In this document: one piece after another, positions 10,406 through 19,790 of the stretch
How the letters are laid out: the number at the start of each line of letters is the position of its first letter
How positions within the stretch are numbered: position 1 is the first letter of the stretch
From: Bacteroidota bacterium
GTDB lineage: Bacteria > Bacteroidota > Bacteroidia > Bacteroidales > NBLH01
Assembly: GCA_025361565.1 (NCBI GenBank)
Contig: JANYKN010000189.1
Coordinates: forward strand, 124,001 to 188,000
Direction: 5' to 3'
DNA: 64,000 bases
The notes under the pieces: model-generated
What the model was told of the DNA's origin: nothing
What the model saw: only the letters and a program-made list of their open reading frames with translations
The model's database searches: none
Translations under genes and position numbers: made by a program

Positions 10406-10602
10406 CAGTTTTATCCTCCATATTTTTATTTATTCATTGAGTTGATACTACTGATTTCAGAAATTTAGATCTATTCGATAAAAACCATTTCCAAACCAAA
10501 CCAACGTTTTATTGCTGAATCATTTTCTCTGATATACTTATACATCTATACAGAATCCAGTAATAATTCTGATAATTAGAATGCAATGCAAAATATAAAT
10601 TC

Positions 10603-10610
10603 TAATTTTG
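10603..10610 (+). promoter_or_regulatory. Bacteroidota -7 promoter element of the nuclease gene
   Basis: TAATTTTG is an exact TAnnTTTG match 44 bases upstream of the nuclease ATG. It shows that the nuclease can be transcribed separately from the receptor operon. Confidence 0.55.
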
Positions 10611-10653
10611 AAGTCTCTAAAATTGAAAAAAAATCAATTAACAATTTATTAAG

Positions 10654-13479
10654 ATGATTAAAAAGACTAAATTATTTAGGCAATCCATCGGCATTTTTTT
10701 AATGTTGATTGCCTATTCCCTCCAGGCACAAATAGGAACGCCTTTAAATCCAACCTATGGAAATATTCAAAGCACAGCCGCAGGTAATTATTATGATCAA
10801 CTGATTGGCCTTAGTGGAGCAACATTAAAAAGTAAATTAAAAACGATAGTAGTTAATGCCAATACTAAAGGCCAAACCTATGGCGATGTTTGGCAAGTAC
10901 TAAAAGAAGCCGATGAAAATCCAGCTAATACTACACAAATTTGGCAAATTTATGTTGAAACAGGTTTAGCCAAAACCGATCAAAATACCGGAGGAAGTAC
11001 AGGCTGGAACCGCGAACACCTCTTCCCTCAAACCAGGGGCGGATTTAAAGATGGAACAAGTACTTCATCTGACGGGAAAGATGTATTTTTTTCAACGAGC
11101 TCTTCACAAATAACACATGCACATGGCGATGCTCACCACCTAAGAGCTTCAGATGTTGCAGAAAATTCAAGCCGTGGCGAATTGGATTTTGGTAACGTTA
11201 GTGGACCAAGAACAAAAAATTCTTCTTTCTATGAGCCACCGCTAAGTGCCAAAGGAGATATTGCCAGGTCACTTTTTTATATGGCTGTAAGATACGATGC
11301 GCTAAGCCTTGGTACAGGTGCTCAATCAGGACAGACAATTGGTGATTTAAATGCATTTCTTCAATGGAACAAACTTGATAAACCCGATGATTTTGAAATG
11401 CGAAGGAATAATGTAATTTATACCTGGCAAAATAACCGAAATCCGTTTATTGATAATCCAAATTTAGCTGATTACATTTATGGCGACAAACAAGGAATTC
11501 CCTGGCCTGGAAATACGAATGCTTCATTTACAGCAAACATTGACACCATTAATTTTAATTATATAGCATCTGGTGCAACTAGTACAACCAGCTATACAAT
11601 TACTGGAAATAATTTAGAAGCTGATATTAGTGTAACAACTGATGCCCCATTTGAACTTTCTACAGATAACGTATTGTGGCAAACTTCATTAACAATTCCC
11701 AAGGCTGACGCTACCGACAAACAAATTTTTGTTAAATATAGCCCTACTACAAACTATTTAGGTCAGTTAAAAGGTACCATCAAGCATACTAGCACCAATG
11801 CAAACAACTTACTCGTTAATTTGATTGTTGCTGAAAATCCTGCGATTATTGAAGATGCTACCACTCTTACAAAAGACAAAACGCTTGATGTAGTCACCTG
11901 GAATTTAGAATATTTTGGAATATCTGAAAAAAGCAATCCAGATTGGTCGGCAAAACTAGCAAGTGTTGCTACAACAATTTATAATTTAGATGCCGATATT
12001 TATGCCTTGCAGGAAGTAATTGTTGACGGTGTAAACGGAGATTTCCTTGCGCCTTTGGTTGATGCGTTGAATGCAAAAGCAGGATCTGCTGTATATACTG
12101 GAATTGTTGGCCCACGTTTTTCACTTGACGATCAAACACCTTCGTCTACCTGGCCTGCACAGCGGGTTTGCTATATTTATAGAACCGCTAATTTTACCAA
12201 TATCCAATCTGAATCCATGTTCGACGCTGTATATCCAATTGGGGGATCTAGTACTATTCCAGGTTATACAGGTACCGCCTCATTGTTTTGGTCTTCTGGT
12301 CGATTGCCATTCCGCCTCAAAGCAGATGTTACTATTGATGGAAAAACAGAAACAATTAATTTTGTAAATATTCATGCAAAGTGCTGTTCAGACAGTTATG
12401 ACAGGAAAAAAGCCGATGCTTTGTATTTGAAATCAAAACTGGACGAAACATTTGATACCGACAATGTAATTGTATTGGGCGATTATAACGATTATTATAT
12501 AGGCAGTATGACTTCCGGTAAAACAGATAGTCCCTATATTACATGGTTTGCAAACAGCAGCCAGGATTATTTGCGGGCTGTGGGTGCATCCATTGACCAT
12601 ATTTCGCTCTCAAACGAATTATATTTTGAACATCAGTCATTAACTAATAATATATTAATTGGCTCATCAAATGGTATGTCTGATCATAATCCGATTTTAA
12701 TCCGGCTAAAACTTGATCAGGAAAATTTCAATGGTCAAATCGTTAAATTAGATGATATCCCAAATAAACAATTAAGCTCTGGCCCATTTGCAGTTCATGC
12801 AGTATCTTCAAATGGTTTGCCAATTGATTATGAGATAGTTAGTGGCCCGGCATCGATAACTGGTAATATTTTAACAGTATCTGGCACAGGAACAGTAGTA
12901 GTAAAAGCCTCTAATCCAGGCAATATCAATACACTACCTGCTAGTGATACAAAACAATTTAATGTTACAAATCTTGCACAAACAATTACTTTTATTTTAC
13001 CGGCTCAAATAAACCTTTCAGCAGGAAGCCAACTTCTGTTAGCAAGTTCATCTGCAGGTTTACCAGTTAGCTTCAGGATTACGTCAGGCGTTGGAAGCAT
13101 CACCGGTAATCAGCTTTATTTTACACAAGCGGGAGACATTACTGTAGAAGCATATCAGGATGGTAATGCAGTTTACGGTGCTGTTGTAGTTCCAAAAACA
13201 ATAACTGTAATTGATGACAGTCCAACCTCAATTGAAGATTTAAATAAATTAACGTTTTCAATTTACCCAAATCCATCTGATGGAATTTTCAATATTAATA
13301 ATGAATTGATTTCAGCGGACGCTGGTGTAAAAGTATTCACAACTTCAGGAACATTTATTGAATCGTTTAAATTAAATAAATCAACACTGATTGATCTTTC
13401 GCATTTGAAATCAGGCGCTTATATCCTAACCATAGAGTCTGGTAAGAAATTTGGCAGCGAAATAATAATGATAAAATAA
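10654..13479 (+). CDS. Secreted double nuclease: endonuclease I domain plus EEP nuclease domain, T9SS sorting tail
   Basis: The 941-residue protein has a signal peptide (residues 1-25, ending SLQAQ). Residues about 30-285 are an endonuclease I (EndA/NucM, beta-beta-alpha-metal) domain with GWNREHLFPQTRGG (H122 the likely catalytic His) and HAHGDAHHLRASDVAENSSRG. A beta-sandwich spacer follows (about 290-400). Residues about 410-690 are an endonuclease/exonuclease/phosphatase domain with all motifs: TWNLEY (N417), LQEV (E454), NIHAKCC, GDYND (D610), IDHIS and SDHNP (D677, H678). Two Ig-like segments and a T9SS type A tail follow (FSIYPNPSDGIFNI). Known family roles imply extracellular, metal-dependent DNA/RNA hydrolysis; the EEP unit may remove phosphates or act as a second nuclease. 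Both catalytic sets look intact. Confidence 0.92.
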   Translation: MIKKTKLFRQSIGIFLMLIAYSLQAQIGTPLNPTYGNIQSTAAGNYYDQLIGLSGATLKSKLKTIVVNANTKGQTYGDVWQVLKEADENPANTTQIWQIYVETGLAKTDQNTGGSTGWNREHLFPQTRGGFKDGTSTSSDGKDVFFSTSSSQITHAHGDAHHLRASDVAENSSRGELDFGNVSGPRTKNSSFYEPPLSAKGDIARSLFYMAVRYDALSLGTGAQSGQTIGDLNAFLQWNKLDKPDDFEMRRNNVIYTWQNNRNPFIDNPNLADYIYGDKQGIPWPGNTNASFTANIDTINFNYIASGATSTTSYTITGNNLEADISVTTDAPFELSTDNVLWQTSLTIPKADATDKQIFVKYSPTTNYLGQLKGTIKHTSTNANNLLVNLIVAENPAIIEDATTLTKDKTLDVVTWNLEYFGISEKSNPDWSAKLASVATTIYNLDADIYALQEVIVDGVNGDFLAPLVDALNAKAGSAVYTGIVGPRFSLDDQTPSSTWPAQRVCYIYRTANFTNIQSESMFDAVYPIGGSSTIPGYTGTASLFWSSGRLPFRLKADVTIDGKTETINFVNIHAKCCSDSYDRKKADALYLKSKLDETFDTDNVIVLGDYNDYYIGSMTSGKTDSPYITWFANSSQDYLRAVGASIDHISLSNELYFEHQSLTNNILIGSSNGMSDHNPILIRLKLDQENFNGQIVKLDDIPNKQLSSGPFAVHAVSSNGLPIDYEIVSGPASITGNILTVSGTGTVVVKASNPGNINTLPASDTKQFNVTNLAQTITFILPAQINLSAGSQLLLASSSAGLPVSFRITSGVGSITGNQLYFTQAGDITVEAYQDGNAVYGAVVVPKTITVIDDSPTSIEDLNKLTFSIYPNPSDGIFNINNELISADAGVKVFTTSGTFIESFKLNKSTLIDLSHLKSGAYILTIESGKKFGSEIIMIK

Positions 13480-13505
13480 TCAATTTCTAAAATACATTCT
13501 TTATT

Positions 13506-13537
13506 AAAGGGAACTCTTTTGAGCTTCCCTTTTTTAT
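13506..13537 (+). terminator. Rho-independent terminator of the nuclease gene
   Basis: AAAGGGAA (13506-13513) pairs with TTCCCTTT (13525-13532), with an additional CTC/GAG pairing inside, followed by T residues. Confidence 0.75.
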
Positions 13538-13711
13538 TTTAAGCTTTGCAAATCATTTTTAATTTATTATTCAATTGCTTGATTTAAAAGATTAATTTGA
13601 AATAAAAGATGAATAAGGTTAGGAAACAATATTTGTATAATCATCACTAAAATCTTGTACATCATCTAATTTAATTCTAACTTTAATTATGTTTATAAAA
13701 TCAATTTCGTT

Positions 13712-13719
13712 TATCTTTG
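13712..13719 (+). promoter_or_regulatory. Bacteroidota -7 promoter element of the Imm53-like gene
   Basis: TATCTTTG is an exact TAnnTTTG match only 18 bases before the ATG at 13738. It overlaps an in-frame TTG at 13717, which therefore cannot be the translation start. Confidence 0.6.
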
Positions 13720-13737
13720 CTTTTAAACACAATATTA

Positions 13738-14526
13738 ATGAGCAATTTATTCTGGTTTCAGTCCTGGTATGTTAAACATTCTTTTGATGCAAATATTGAT
13801 GTGAGTTTCACTACAAATGCAGACAGAGGCTGGAAAGTTGTTATCAATCTCGAAAAAACAATTTATAATCAACTTGCTGATTATAAATATACGAATGAAT
13901 TATCCGGACTGGATTGGTACAGAATTGAATTAAAGGATCATGTTTTTACAGCCGAAGGTAATTTTACTCAATTGGATTTTTTGATTGGCAAATTCAGGGA
14001 TTTAGTTGGTGAAAGTGATTCTGAAAGGAAAAGACAAGACAATTTCTGGGATAAAGACATTCAAAATTTCATTTTTGAAGATAATAATGAATTGATAACT
14101 TTTCTACATTATACATGCAGTAAAGAAATCGCAGACCAAATAATAAAAACAGGGTTTCGGTTTTATGATTTTGATAAATCTGCCAATGAATCAAAAAATC
14201 AATCAACCGAGCTCAATTATTACCATTACATACTTAAACAATTTGGTGACTATATTGTTGTTATCTCATTTTCAAAAAGTCTATACCATAGGTATTTGAA
14301 TGAAATCAATTCCGTCAATTCTTCCTATACAAGGGTTGAAGAAATTCTAACCGAAGAACCAACCTTCCTCAATGACAACTCCGATAGTGTATACACGCTT
14401 CACAACAAATATATTAAAGGCTATTTTAATTATTACTCAAAAGAAATTGTAAAAAATGAATCATTTGATCCTTTTTATGATTCCGAAAAATTCTTGCAGA
14501 ATATTAAAAATGCATATTCAAACTGA
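13738..14526 (+). CDS. Two-domain cytosolic protein, Imm53-like N-terminus and ART-like C-terminus (tentative)
   Basis: This 262-residue protein has no signal peptide or membrane segment. Residues about 1-90 read like the polymorphic-toxin immunity family Imm53: FWFQSWYVKHSFDANIDVS near the N-terminus, then GWKVVINLEKTIYNQL, LDWYRIELKD and FTAEGNFTQLDFLIGKFRD, in the same order as the family's WY, GW, DW and G-x-G/L-x-F landmarks. Residues about 115-262 form a second domain beginning LHYTCSKEIADQIIKTGFRF, with an inner QFGDYIVVISFSKSLYHRY and a late YTLHNKYIKGYFNY. The His-Tyr-Thr opening followed by an I-x-x-x-GF helix is reminiscent of ADP-ribosyltransferase folds, but this is only a visual analogy. 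It stands alone with its own promoter between two secreted-protein genes. No cognate toxin is visible nearby. Confidence 0.5.
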   Translation: MSNLFWFQSWYVKHSFDANIDVSFTTNADRGWKVVINLEKTIYNQLADYKYTNELSGLDWYRIELKDHVFTAEGNFTQLDFLIGKFRDLVGESDSERKRQDNFWDKDIQNFIFEDNNELITFLHYTCSKEIADQIIKTGFRFYDFDKSANESKNQSTELNYYHYILKQFGDYIVVISFSKSLYHRYLNEINSVNSSYTRVEEILTEEPTFLNDNSDSVYTLHNKYIKGYFNYYSKEIVKNESFDPFYDSEKFLQNIKNAYSN

Positions 14527-14933
14527 TTTTTAAAAATCCAGTTAATCTTATCACTTTTCTACAAATTAAAAATTCCGAATTACTCTCATTTTGTTATAGA
14601 AAAAGATTTAGGCTTTTCATTCTTCAAACCTTCCAAAATTGAGTAATAAAAGTAAATTTCTGTTCATTTGTTTATTCAAATAAACTAAATTTGTTCCTGA
14701 TAATAAATAATCTAATTTTGTTATTTGGTAGGTTCTTTTTAATATTTTAGTTGATTTTGTTGTTTATTTTCAATTTAAAATTAACAATAAAAGCAATTCA
14801 TTAACAGCAGCTTGTGCATACCCTAAATAGTAACTAAATATTATTAAAATACTGGTATTATTGATTTTATACCTCTTTAAACAAATTTTGAAAATCAATG
14901 TATTATCTCATTTATTACTAACCTTTAATAACA
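14527..14933 (+). promoter_or_regulatory. 407-base leader region with two tandem -7 elements
   Basis: The gap before the large T9SS protein holds no convincing small gene. Two exact TAnnTTTG matches lie close together, TAAATTTG at 14686-14693 and TAATTTTG at 14713-14720, leaving an untranslated leader of roughly 210 bases before the ATG at 14934. No riboswitch fold was recognised. Confidence 0.4.
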
Positions 14934-17900
14934 ATGCGTATGAAATTAAGACTTTTACTCAAATCAATTATCCTCACCACACTTTTTCTAATTGCCGGTA
15001 AAGTAGGCTGGGGACAAGTATTACTTAATGAGAATTTCAACCATTCTGTTGGAACAAGCCTTATAAGCAATGGATGGACAGAACAAGGTGGTCCTTCAGC
15101 TGTAAATGTTGTTTCAGAAGTGGCAGGCAACTTATTCTATACCGACTACGCTGCTTCCAATTGGGGCAATATGGTGGCTATTGCAAACAATGGCCAGGAT
15201 GTGTACAAATCATTTGCTTCTCAAAATAGTGGAACAGTTTATCTTTCTGCTCTTATAAATATATCAGCCGCAAATACTGCTGGCGATTATTTTTTAAGTT
15301 TTGAACCTGTAGCAGCTAGCACGCTTTACAATACAAGAATATTTATCAAAAGAGATGCGACAACTAATTTAGCTTTTGGAATTTCAAAAGGATCAACATC
15401 TATTGTAACCTATACTGGTTTTACTTACAGTTTAAATACTACTTATTTAATAGTAGCTAAATATACCTTTGTAGCAGGATTGGCAAATGATAATGTTGAT
15501 TTATTTATTAGTCCTACAGTTGGTGTTGCAGAGCCGGCTGCAACTATTTCATATACAGATGTAGCATCAACCGATGCAACTGCAGAAGCTGCCGTTTTAT
15601 TAAGGCAAGGAAGTACTGCAAATGCTGCAACACTTACAATTGATGGATTAAGAGTTGGTACTACCTGGAACGATGTTGCAGGTATTGATTTAACTGCACC
15701 TACAAAAACTTTTACTCCTGCAAACCTAGCTACTTATATTGTTACAACCACCAATATAACAATCAATTACAATGAGGTTGTTAGAAACCTTGACAATTCA
15801 GTAATTAACAATGCTAATGTTGGCGCTTTATTGACGTTAAAAGAAACCAATTCCAGCGGAGCAGATGTAGCATTTACAGGAACTATAGATGTTGCAAGCC
15901 AGATCATAACAATAAACCCCGATGTTGATTTAATCGCTAACAAGGTTTATTATGTAGCAATTGCCGATGTGGAAGATATAAACAATAATTTAGCTGCCGG
16001 AAGCAACATTACATTTACTACAATTGATCCTACAGCACCATATATAGCTGATGTAACCATTGCAGAAACTTCTCCATACGTGGCTGGAAGTAACATTACT
16101 GTTAAATGGAAGTCTGCAAATGTTGATAATGTTAAAATTGACGAATGGGTGCCTTCATCAACTGCTTGGGTTGAAAAGAGTGCCTCAACAATCAACGATG
16201 GTTCTGAAGTTATCTCATTACCTGCTGATGCCATGTACAGTGCTGATTATAAAATTCGTGTTTCTTATGTAACCGATAATCTGGTAAATGCAGAAAGCGC
16301 TCCTTTTGCTATTATTGCGATACCAACAATCCATGATATTCAAAGCAAAACAATAGATGGCGATTTGAGTATTTATGATGGAAGTGTTGTTAGATTTAAT
16401 GGTATTGTAACTGCTAAAAAAGCATCAGGTAGCGGTTACTTTGTCCAATCCGGTGAAGGCGATTACAATGGAATTTATGTTTACGGTCCTGTAGCAGCTG
16501 TTACAGTTGGCGATAATGTAACAATTGAAGGTACAGTTGATGAGTATTTTAGCTTAACAGAAATAGCTAGTCCAAAAGTAACTGTAAATTCTTCTGGTAA
16601 TGCACTACCAGCTCCAAAAACTATCACAACCGGTGAAATGCTCGAAGCATACGAAGGAGTGTTGATAAAAATAGTAAACGCTGGATCAACAAGTATTAGT
16701 GATGGAAATGGAGTATTCACAATAGATGATGGTTCTGGTGTAACAAGTGTTGATAATGATTTTTATACTTTCAGTTCAGGAGGAGGAGAAAGGCTCACAA
16801 TCACTGGTTTAGGCTATTATTCTTTCGCATTCAAAATATTACCTCGTGATGCCTCAGATATTAAATCAGCATATTCAACTGTAAGTTCTTCTGCATATTT
16901 TGTAGATAATGACTATGGAATAATTTCAAGTGTTCCTTATGTAGTTACTGTTGCTGATTTTAAAGCAAACCTCACTCCAGCATTGGATGCAAGCTTTCAA
17001 GTATATGATGCTGATGGAACAACTCCTGCAACTGTAATTGACGATACTAAACTAGTAATCGTTACTGCCGGAGATGGTATAACAAAAAGAACTTATACCA
17101 TTATGAGAATTCCTTTGAAAACAGGTAAGGCTATATTAACTTTCAATTTTACAACTCCTTCAGCTGTTGGAACAGTAAATACAACTGACCATACTGTTGC
17201 TTTAACTGTGCCTTTCGGAACTGTTGTTACCGCTTTGGTTCCAACAATTACTATTTCTGATGGTGCTACAATTTCTCCATTAACAGGTGTTGCAGCAGAT
17301 TTTACTGCACCTGTAAAATATACAGTAACTGCAGAAGATTTATCAACACAGGATTGGATGGTTACTGTTACTGTAACTGCTGGAAAAACAGGCAAAGATA
17401 TTCTGACTTTCAACTTTGGAACACCATCTGTCGTTGGAACAGTAAATGCTTCAGCTCATACCGTAGCTTTAACAGTACCTTCAGGAACTGCTGTTACCGC
17501 TTTGATACCAACCATTACTTTATCTGATGGGGCTTCAATTTCACCGTTATCGGGTGTGGCACAAAATTTCACAGCCCCTGTAACCTACACTGTAACTGCA
17601 GAAGATTTAAGTACTCAAGATTGGGTTGCAACAGTTAATATCGCAACAGGTTTTGAAAATGGTTCTTTAGTTAAATTTAAAGTTTATCCAAACCCATTTA
17701 ACAATGAAATAATACTTGATGGAGTTGAAAAACAATGCAAAGTATTTATCCTTAGCTTAAATGGTCAGGTTTTAATTGAAAAACTGATTACAAAACAGGA
17801 CAATAAAATTAATACCAACTCACTAAAGAGTGGAGTATATATGATTACTATTGTTGAAGAAAAAGGTGAACGCAATTCGCAAAAAATGTTTAAGAAATAA
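14934..17900 (+). CDS. Large multidomain T9SS-secreted protein with OB-fold-like (DUF5689-type) domain
   Basis: The protein has 988 residues and a signal peptide (LIAGKVGWGQ). The domain order read from the sequence is: a beta-sandwich of about residues 30-245 (ENFNHSVGTS, LTIDGLRVGTTWND); a Big_5/SbsA-like Ig domain about 250-365 (TNITINYNEVVRNLDNS, ANKVYYVAIADVED); a Kre9-like sandwich about 370-460 (GSNITVKWKS); an OB-fold-like domain about 465-645 (VRFNGIVTAKKASGSGYFVQ, NVTIEGTVDEYFSLTEI), similar to those often paired with secreted endonucleases; two tandem 89-residue DUF5018-like repeats; and a T9SS type A tail (FKVYPNPFNNEIILDG). It ends at a strong terminator. A role in binding extracellular nucleic acid alongside the nuclease at 10654 is inferred from the OB-like domain and location only. 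Confidence 0.82.
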   Translation: MRMKLRLLLKSIILTTLFLIAGKVGWGQVLLNENFNHSVGTSLISNGWTEQGGPSAVNVVSEVAGNLFYTDYAASNWGNMVAIANNGQDVYKSFASQNSGTVYLSALINISAANTAGDYFLSFEPVAASTLYNTRIFIKRDATTNLAFGISKGSTSIVTYTGFTYSLNTTYLIVAKYTFVAGLANDNVDLFISPTVGVAEPAATISYTDVASTDATAEAAVLLRQGSTANAATLTIDGLRVGTTWNDVAGIDLTAPTKTFTPANLATYIVTTTNITINYNEVVRNLDNSVINNANVGALLTLKETNSSGADVAFTGTIDVASQIITINPDVDLIANKVYYVAIADVEDINNNLAAGSNITFTTIDPTAPYIADVTIAETSPYVAGSNITVKWKSANVDNVKIDEWVPSSTAWVEKSASTINDGSEVISLPADAMYSADYKIRVSYVTDNLVNAESAPFAIIAIPTIHDIQSKTIDGDLSIYDGSVVRFNGIVTAKKASGSGYFVQSGEGDYNGIYVYGPVAAVTVGDNVTIEGTVDEYFSLTEIASPKVTVNSSGNALPAPKTITTGEMLEAYEGVLIKIVNAGSTSISDGNGVFTIDDGSGVTSVDNDFYTFSSGGGERLTITGLGYYSFAFKILPRDASDIKSAYSTVSSSAYFVDNDYGIISSVPYVVTVADFKANLTPALDASFQVYDADGTTPATVIDDTKLVIVTAGDGITKRTYTIMRIPLKTGKAILTFNFTTPSAVGTVNTTDHTVALTVPFGTVVTALVPTITISDGATISPLTGVAADFTAPVKYTVTAEDLSTQDWMVTVTVTAGKTGKDILTFNFGTPSVVGTVNASAHTVALTVPSGTAVTALIPTITLSDGASISPLSGVAQNFTAPVTYTVTAEDLSTQDWVATVNIATGFENGSLVKFKVYPNPFNNEIILDGVEKQCKVFILSLNGQVLIEKLITKQDNKINTNSLKSGVYMITIVEEKGERNSQKMFKK
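17124..17650 (+). repeat. Two tandem 89-codon repeats inside the large T9SS protein
   Basis: Unit one begins GKAILTFNFTTPSAVGTVN at 17124 and unit two GKDILTFNFGTPSVVGTVN at 17391. They stay in register through TYTVTAEDLSTQDW. The DNA is also similar, so the duplication is fairly recent. Confidence 0.85.
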
Positions 17901-17922
17901 TGATTCATCTGTTTAAAAAAAG

Positions 17923-17953
17923 GAACCCCGGCAAATCACCGGGGTTTCTTTTT
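17923..17953 (+). terminator. Rho-independent terminator of the large T9SS gene
   Basis: AACCCCGG (17924-17931) pairs with CCGGGGTT (17939-17946) around a 7-base loop and is followed by a T-rich stretch. Confidence 0.9.
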
Positions 17954-18128
17954 GGTCCTAATTGAATCTCATCTTTTTGTTCTTACTTCCTAATATCTAA
18001 AAATGAATATGACTTTTAATTTCGAGGCTCAATAATGCAATATTCTGAAGTAATCTGCACTATTTGTAATATATTTCATCTTTTTAAGCTTTTCACCTTT
18101 GTTTTATGGTTTTGTAATATTAAACATA

Positions 18129-19499
18129 TCATTTAATATTAGGCAATTCCAACCCATAACCTTTTTTCTTATCTTCTGCTTTAAGCAAAAAACTGAAAAT
18201 CAAAGCCAATATTCCAAATAAAGTAAAAATTAACATAGGATATGTATAATCGTATGTAGGTCTTGTAAATCCATTTATTGCGATAGATCCAGTAATACAA
18301 TATTTGTCTAATACCCAACCAATTAAATAAGGCACGCCCATTAATCCCCAATTTTGAATCCAGAAAATTAATGAATAGGCAGTCCCCAATTGTCTTTCTG
18401 GAATTATGTTTGTAACCGAAGGCCACATAGCAGACGGCACAAGAGAAAGTGCAATTCCTAAAATAATGACCAACACAACTGCCACCATCCAGCTGGTTAC
18501 AGCAGGAATAGAGAATATTGTATATACTAAAATTAATAAAGCGGAACCAATAATCATAATGGTGGCGCCTTTTCCTTTTTTATCGTAGATTCCTCCAAAT
18601 ATCGGAGTCAAAAAAAGTGTTCCTAGGGGTAATAAGCTTGGTATGTATCCAGCAAATTCAGGTTCAAGCCCAAATTTGTTTACCATTAAATCTGATGCAT
18701 ATTTTAAAAAAGGAAAAACAGAAGAATAAAACAAAACACAAAGCGTTGCAATAATCCAAAAACCTCTATTTGTTAAAATAAAACCAATATCTTTAAAACG
18801 GAACTGTTCTTCAGTTTTCAACTCGCCCATGCTAGCATTAGAAGAGTCCAGCCTTTTATCCATTGCAATGTAAATGAAGAAAGTTAGCAATCCAATTATC
18901 AGAAGCAACAAACAAATAGCAAGAGGAGCTGAAATAGAACCAAAATAGGTAGCCAATGGAACTGGGGCAGCCATAGCTAGTAATGTTCCTATTCTCGCTA
19001 TAGCAACTTGCATGCCCATGGCTAGTGCCAATTCATGGCCTTTAAACCATTTTACAGTGATTTTTGTAACCGTAATTCCTGCAACTTCAATTCCTACACC
19101 AAAAATGGTGAAACCAATTGAAGCGAAAAAAACCTGGCTTTTTAAACCCAAAATCATTGCCCCTGCTGGAAAAGTTGTTGAAATTGCCCAATATTTAACT
19201 CCCGCACCAATTACCATTATAGCTGCAGACATAACTCCTGTAAATCGAACCCCAAGTTTATCAAGGATTATTCCTCCAATAATTAGCATACCAAAAAAAA
19301 CATTCAGCCAACCATAAGCACTTGTGAATATACCATAATCTTCACTAGACCAGCCCAATTGCTCTTCAAGCATGGGTTTTAATGGCGACATAATATCGGC
19401 AAAAATATATGCCGAAAACATTGTGATTGAGATAATTGCCAAAGCGGACCATCTTGCAACCTTTGAATCTCTCAGTGAAGTGCTTATTGCTTCAGTCAT
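18129..19499 (-). CDS. MFS transporter, first of a tandem pair
   Basis: This 456-residue inner-membrane protein has about 12 hydrophobic segments and typical major facilitator loops. These include GGIILDKLGVRFTG after TM2 (motif A-like), GVGIEVAGITVTKITVKWFK in the first half, and GGIYDKKGKGATIMIIGS after TM8. The N-terminus MTEAISTSLRDSKVARW is nearly the same as in its neighbour at 19791, and the two are alike along their whole length, so this is a tandem duplication. The central loop (about 215-245) carries charged residues. The substrate cannot be read from sequence. The nearby pepD gene suggests peptides or amino acids, but the MFS group could equally carry organic anions. Confidence 0.85.
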   Translation of the reverse strand: MTEAISTSLRDSKVARWSALAIISITMFSAYIFADIMSPLKPMLEEQLGWSSEDYGIFTSAYGWLNVFFGMLIIGGIILDKLGVRFTGVMSAAIMVIGAGVKYWAISTTFPAGAMILGLKSQVFFASIGFTIFGVGIEVAGITVTKITVKWFKGHELALAMGMQVAIARIGTLLAMAAPVPLATYFGSISAPLAICLLLLIIGLLTFFIYIAMDKRLDSSNASMGELKTEEQFRFKDIGFILTNRGFWIIATLCVLFYSSVFPFLKYASDLMVNKFGLEPEFAGYIPSLLPLGTLFLTPIFGGIYDKKGKGATIMIIGSALLILVYTIFSIPAVTSWMVAVVLVIILGIALSLVPSAMWPSVTNIIPERQLGTAYSLIFWIQNWGLMGVPYLIGWVLDKYCITGSIAINGFTRPTYDYTYPMLIFTLFGILALIFSFLLKAEDKKKGYGLELPNIK

Positions 19500-19740
19500 A
19501 ATAAATAATATAATTTTAATTGTTGATTAAAAATAGTATACCAAAAAAATATCAATAGTGCACAGAATATCTAGCTAAACTTTGTCAAAGGTCTATTAAC
19601 AGAAGACATTCTGCTTATTAAGTTCGACTTACACTGATTATAGCATCTAGATAAAATTATTGGAAATAAAGTGATTACAAAAGCATGCTGAACTATCGGT
19701 ATCAAAAATAAAATGAATTACTGAATTCAATTGGATAGAA

Positions 19741-19772
19741 TTAAAAAAAGCGCCCCATATTCGGAGCGCTTT
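19741..19772 (-). terminator. Rho-independent terminator of the second MFS gene
   Basis: Read on the minus strand, AAAGCGCTCC pairs with GGGGCGCTTT (one G-U pair), then a run of seven T. It separates the two MFS genes into different transcripts. Confidence 0.85.
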
Positions 19773-19790
19773 ATATATTAATTCATTATT

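Noticed and set aside
13717-13737. TTG start for the Imm53-like gene
   Set aside because: An exact -7 promoter element at 13712-13719 covers this codon, so it cannot be translated from that promoter; the ATG at 13738 is used.
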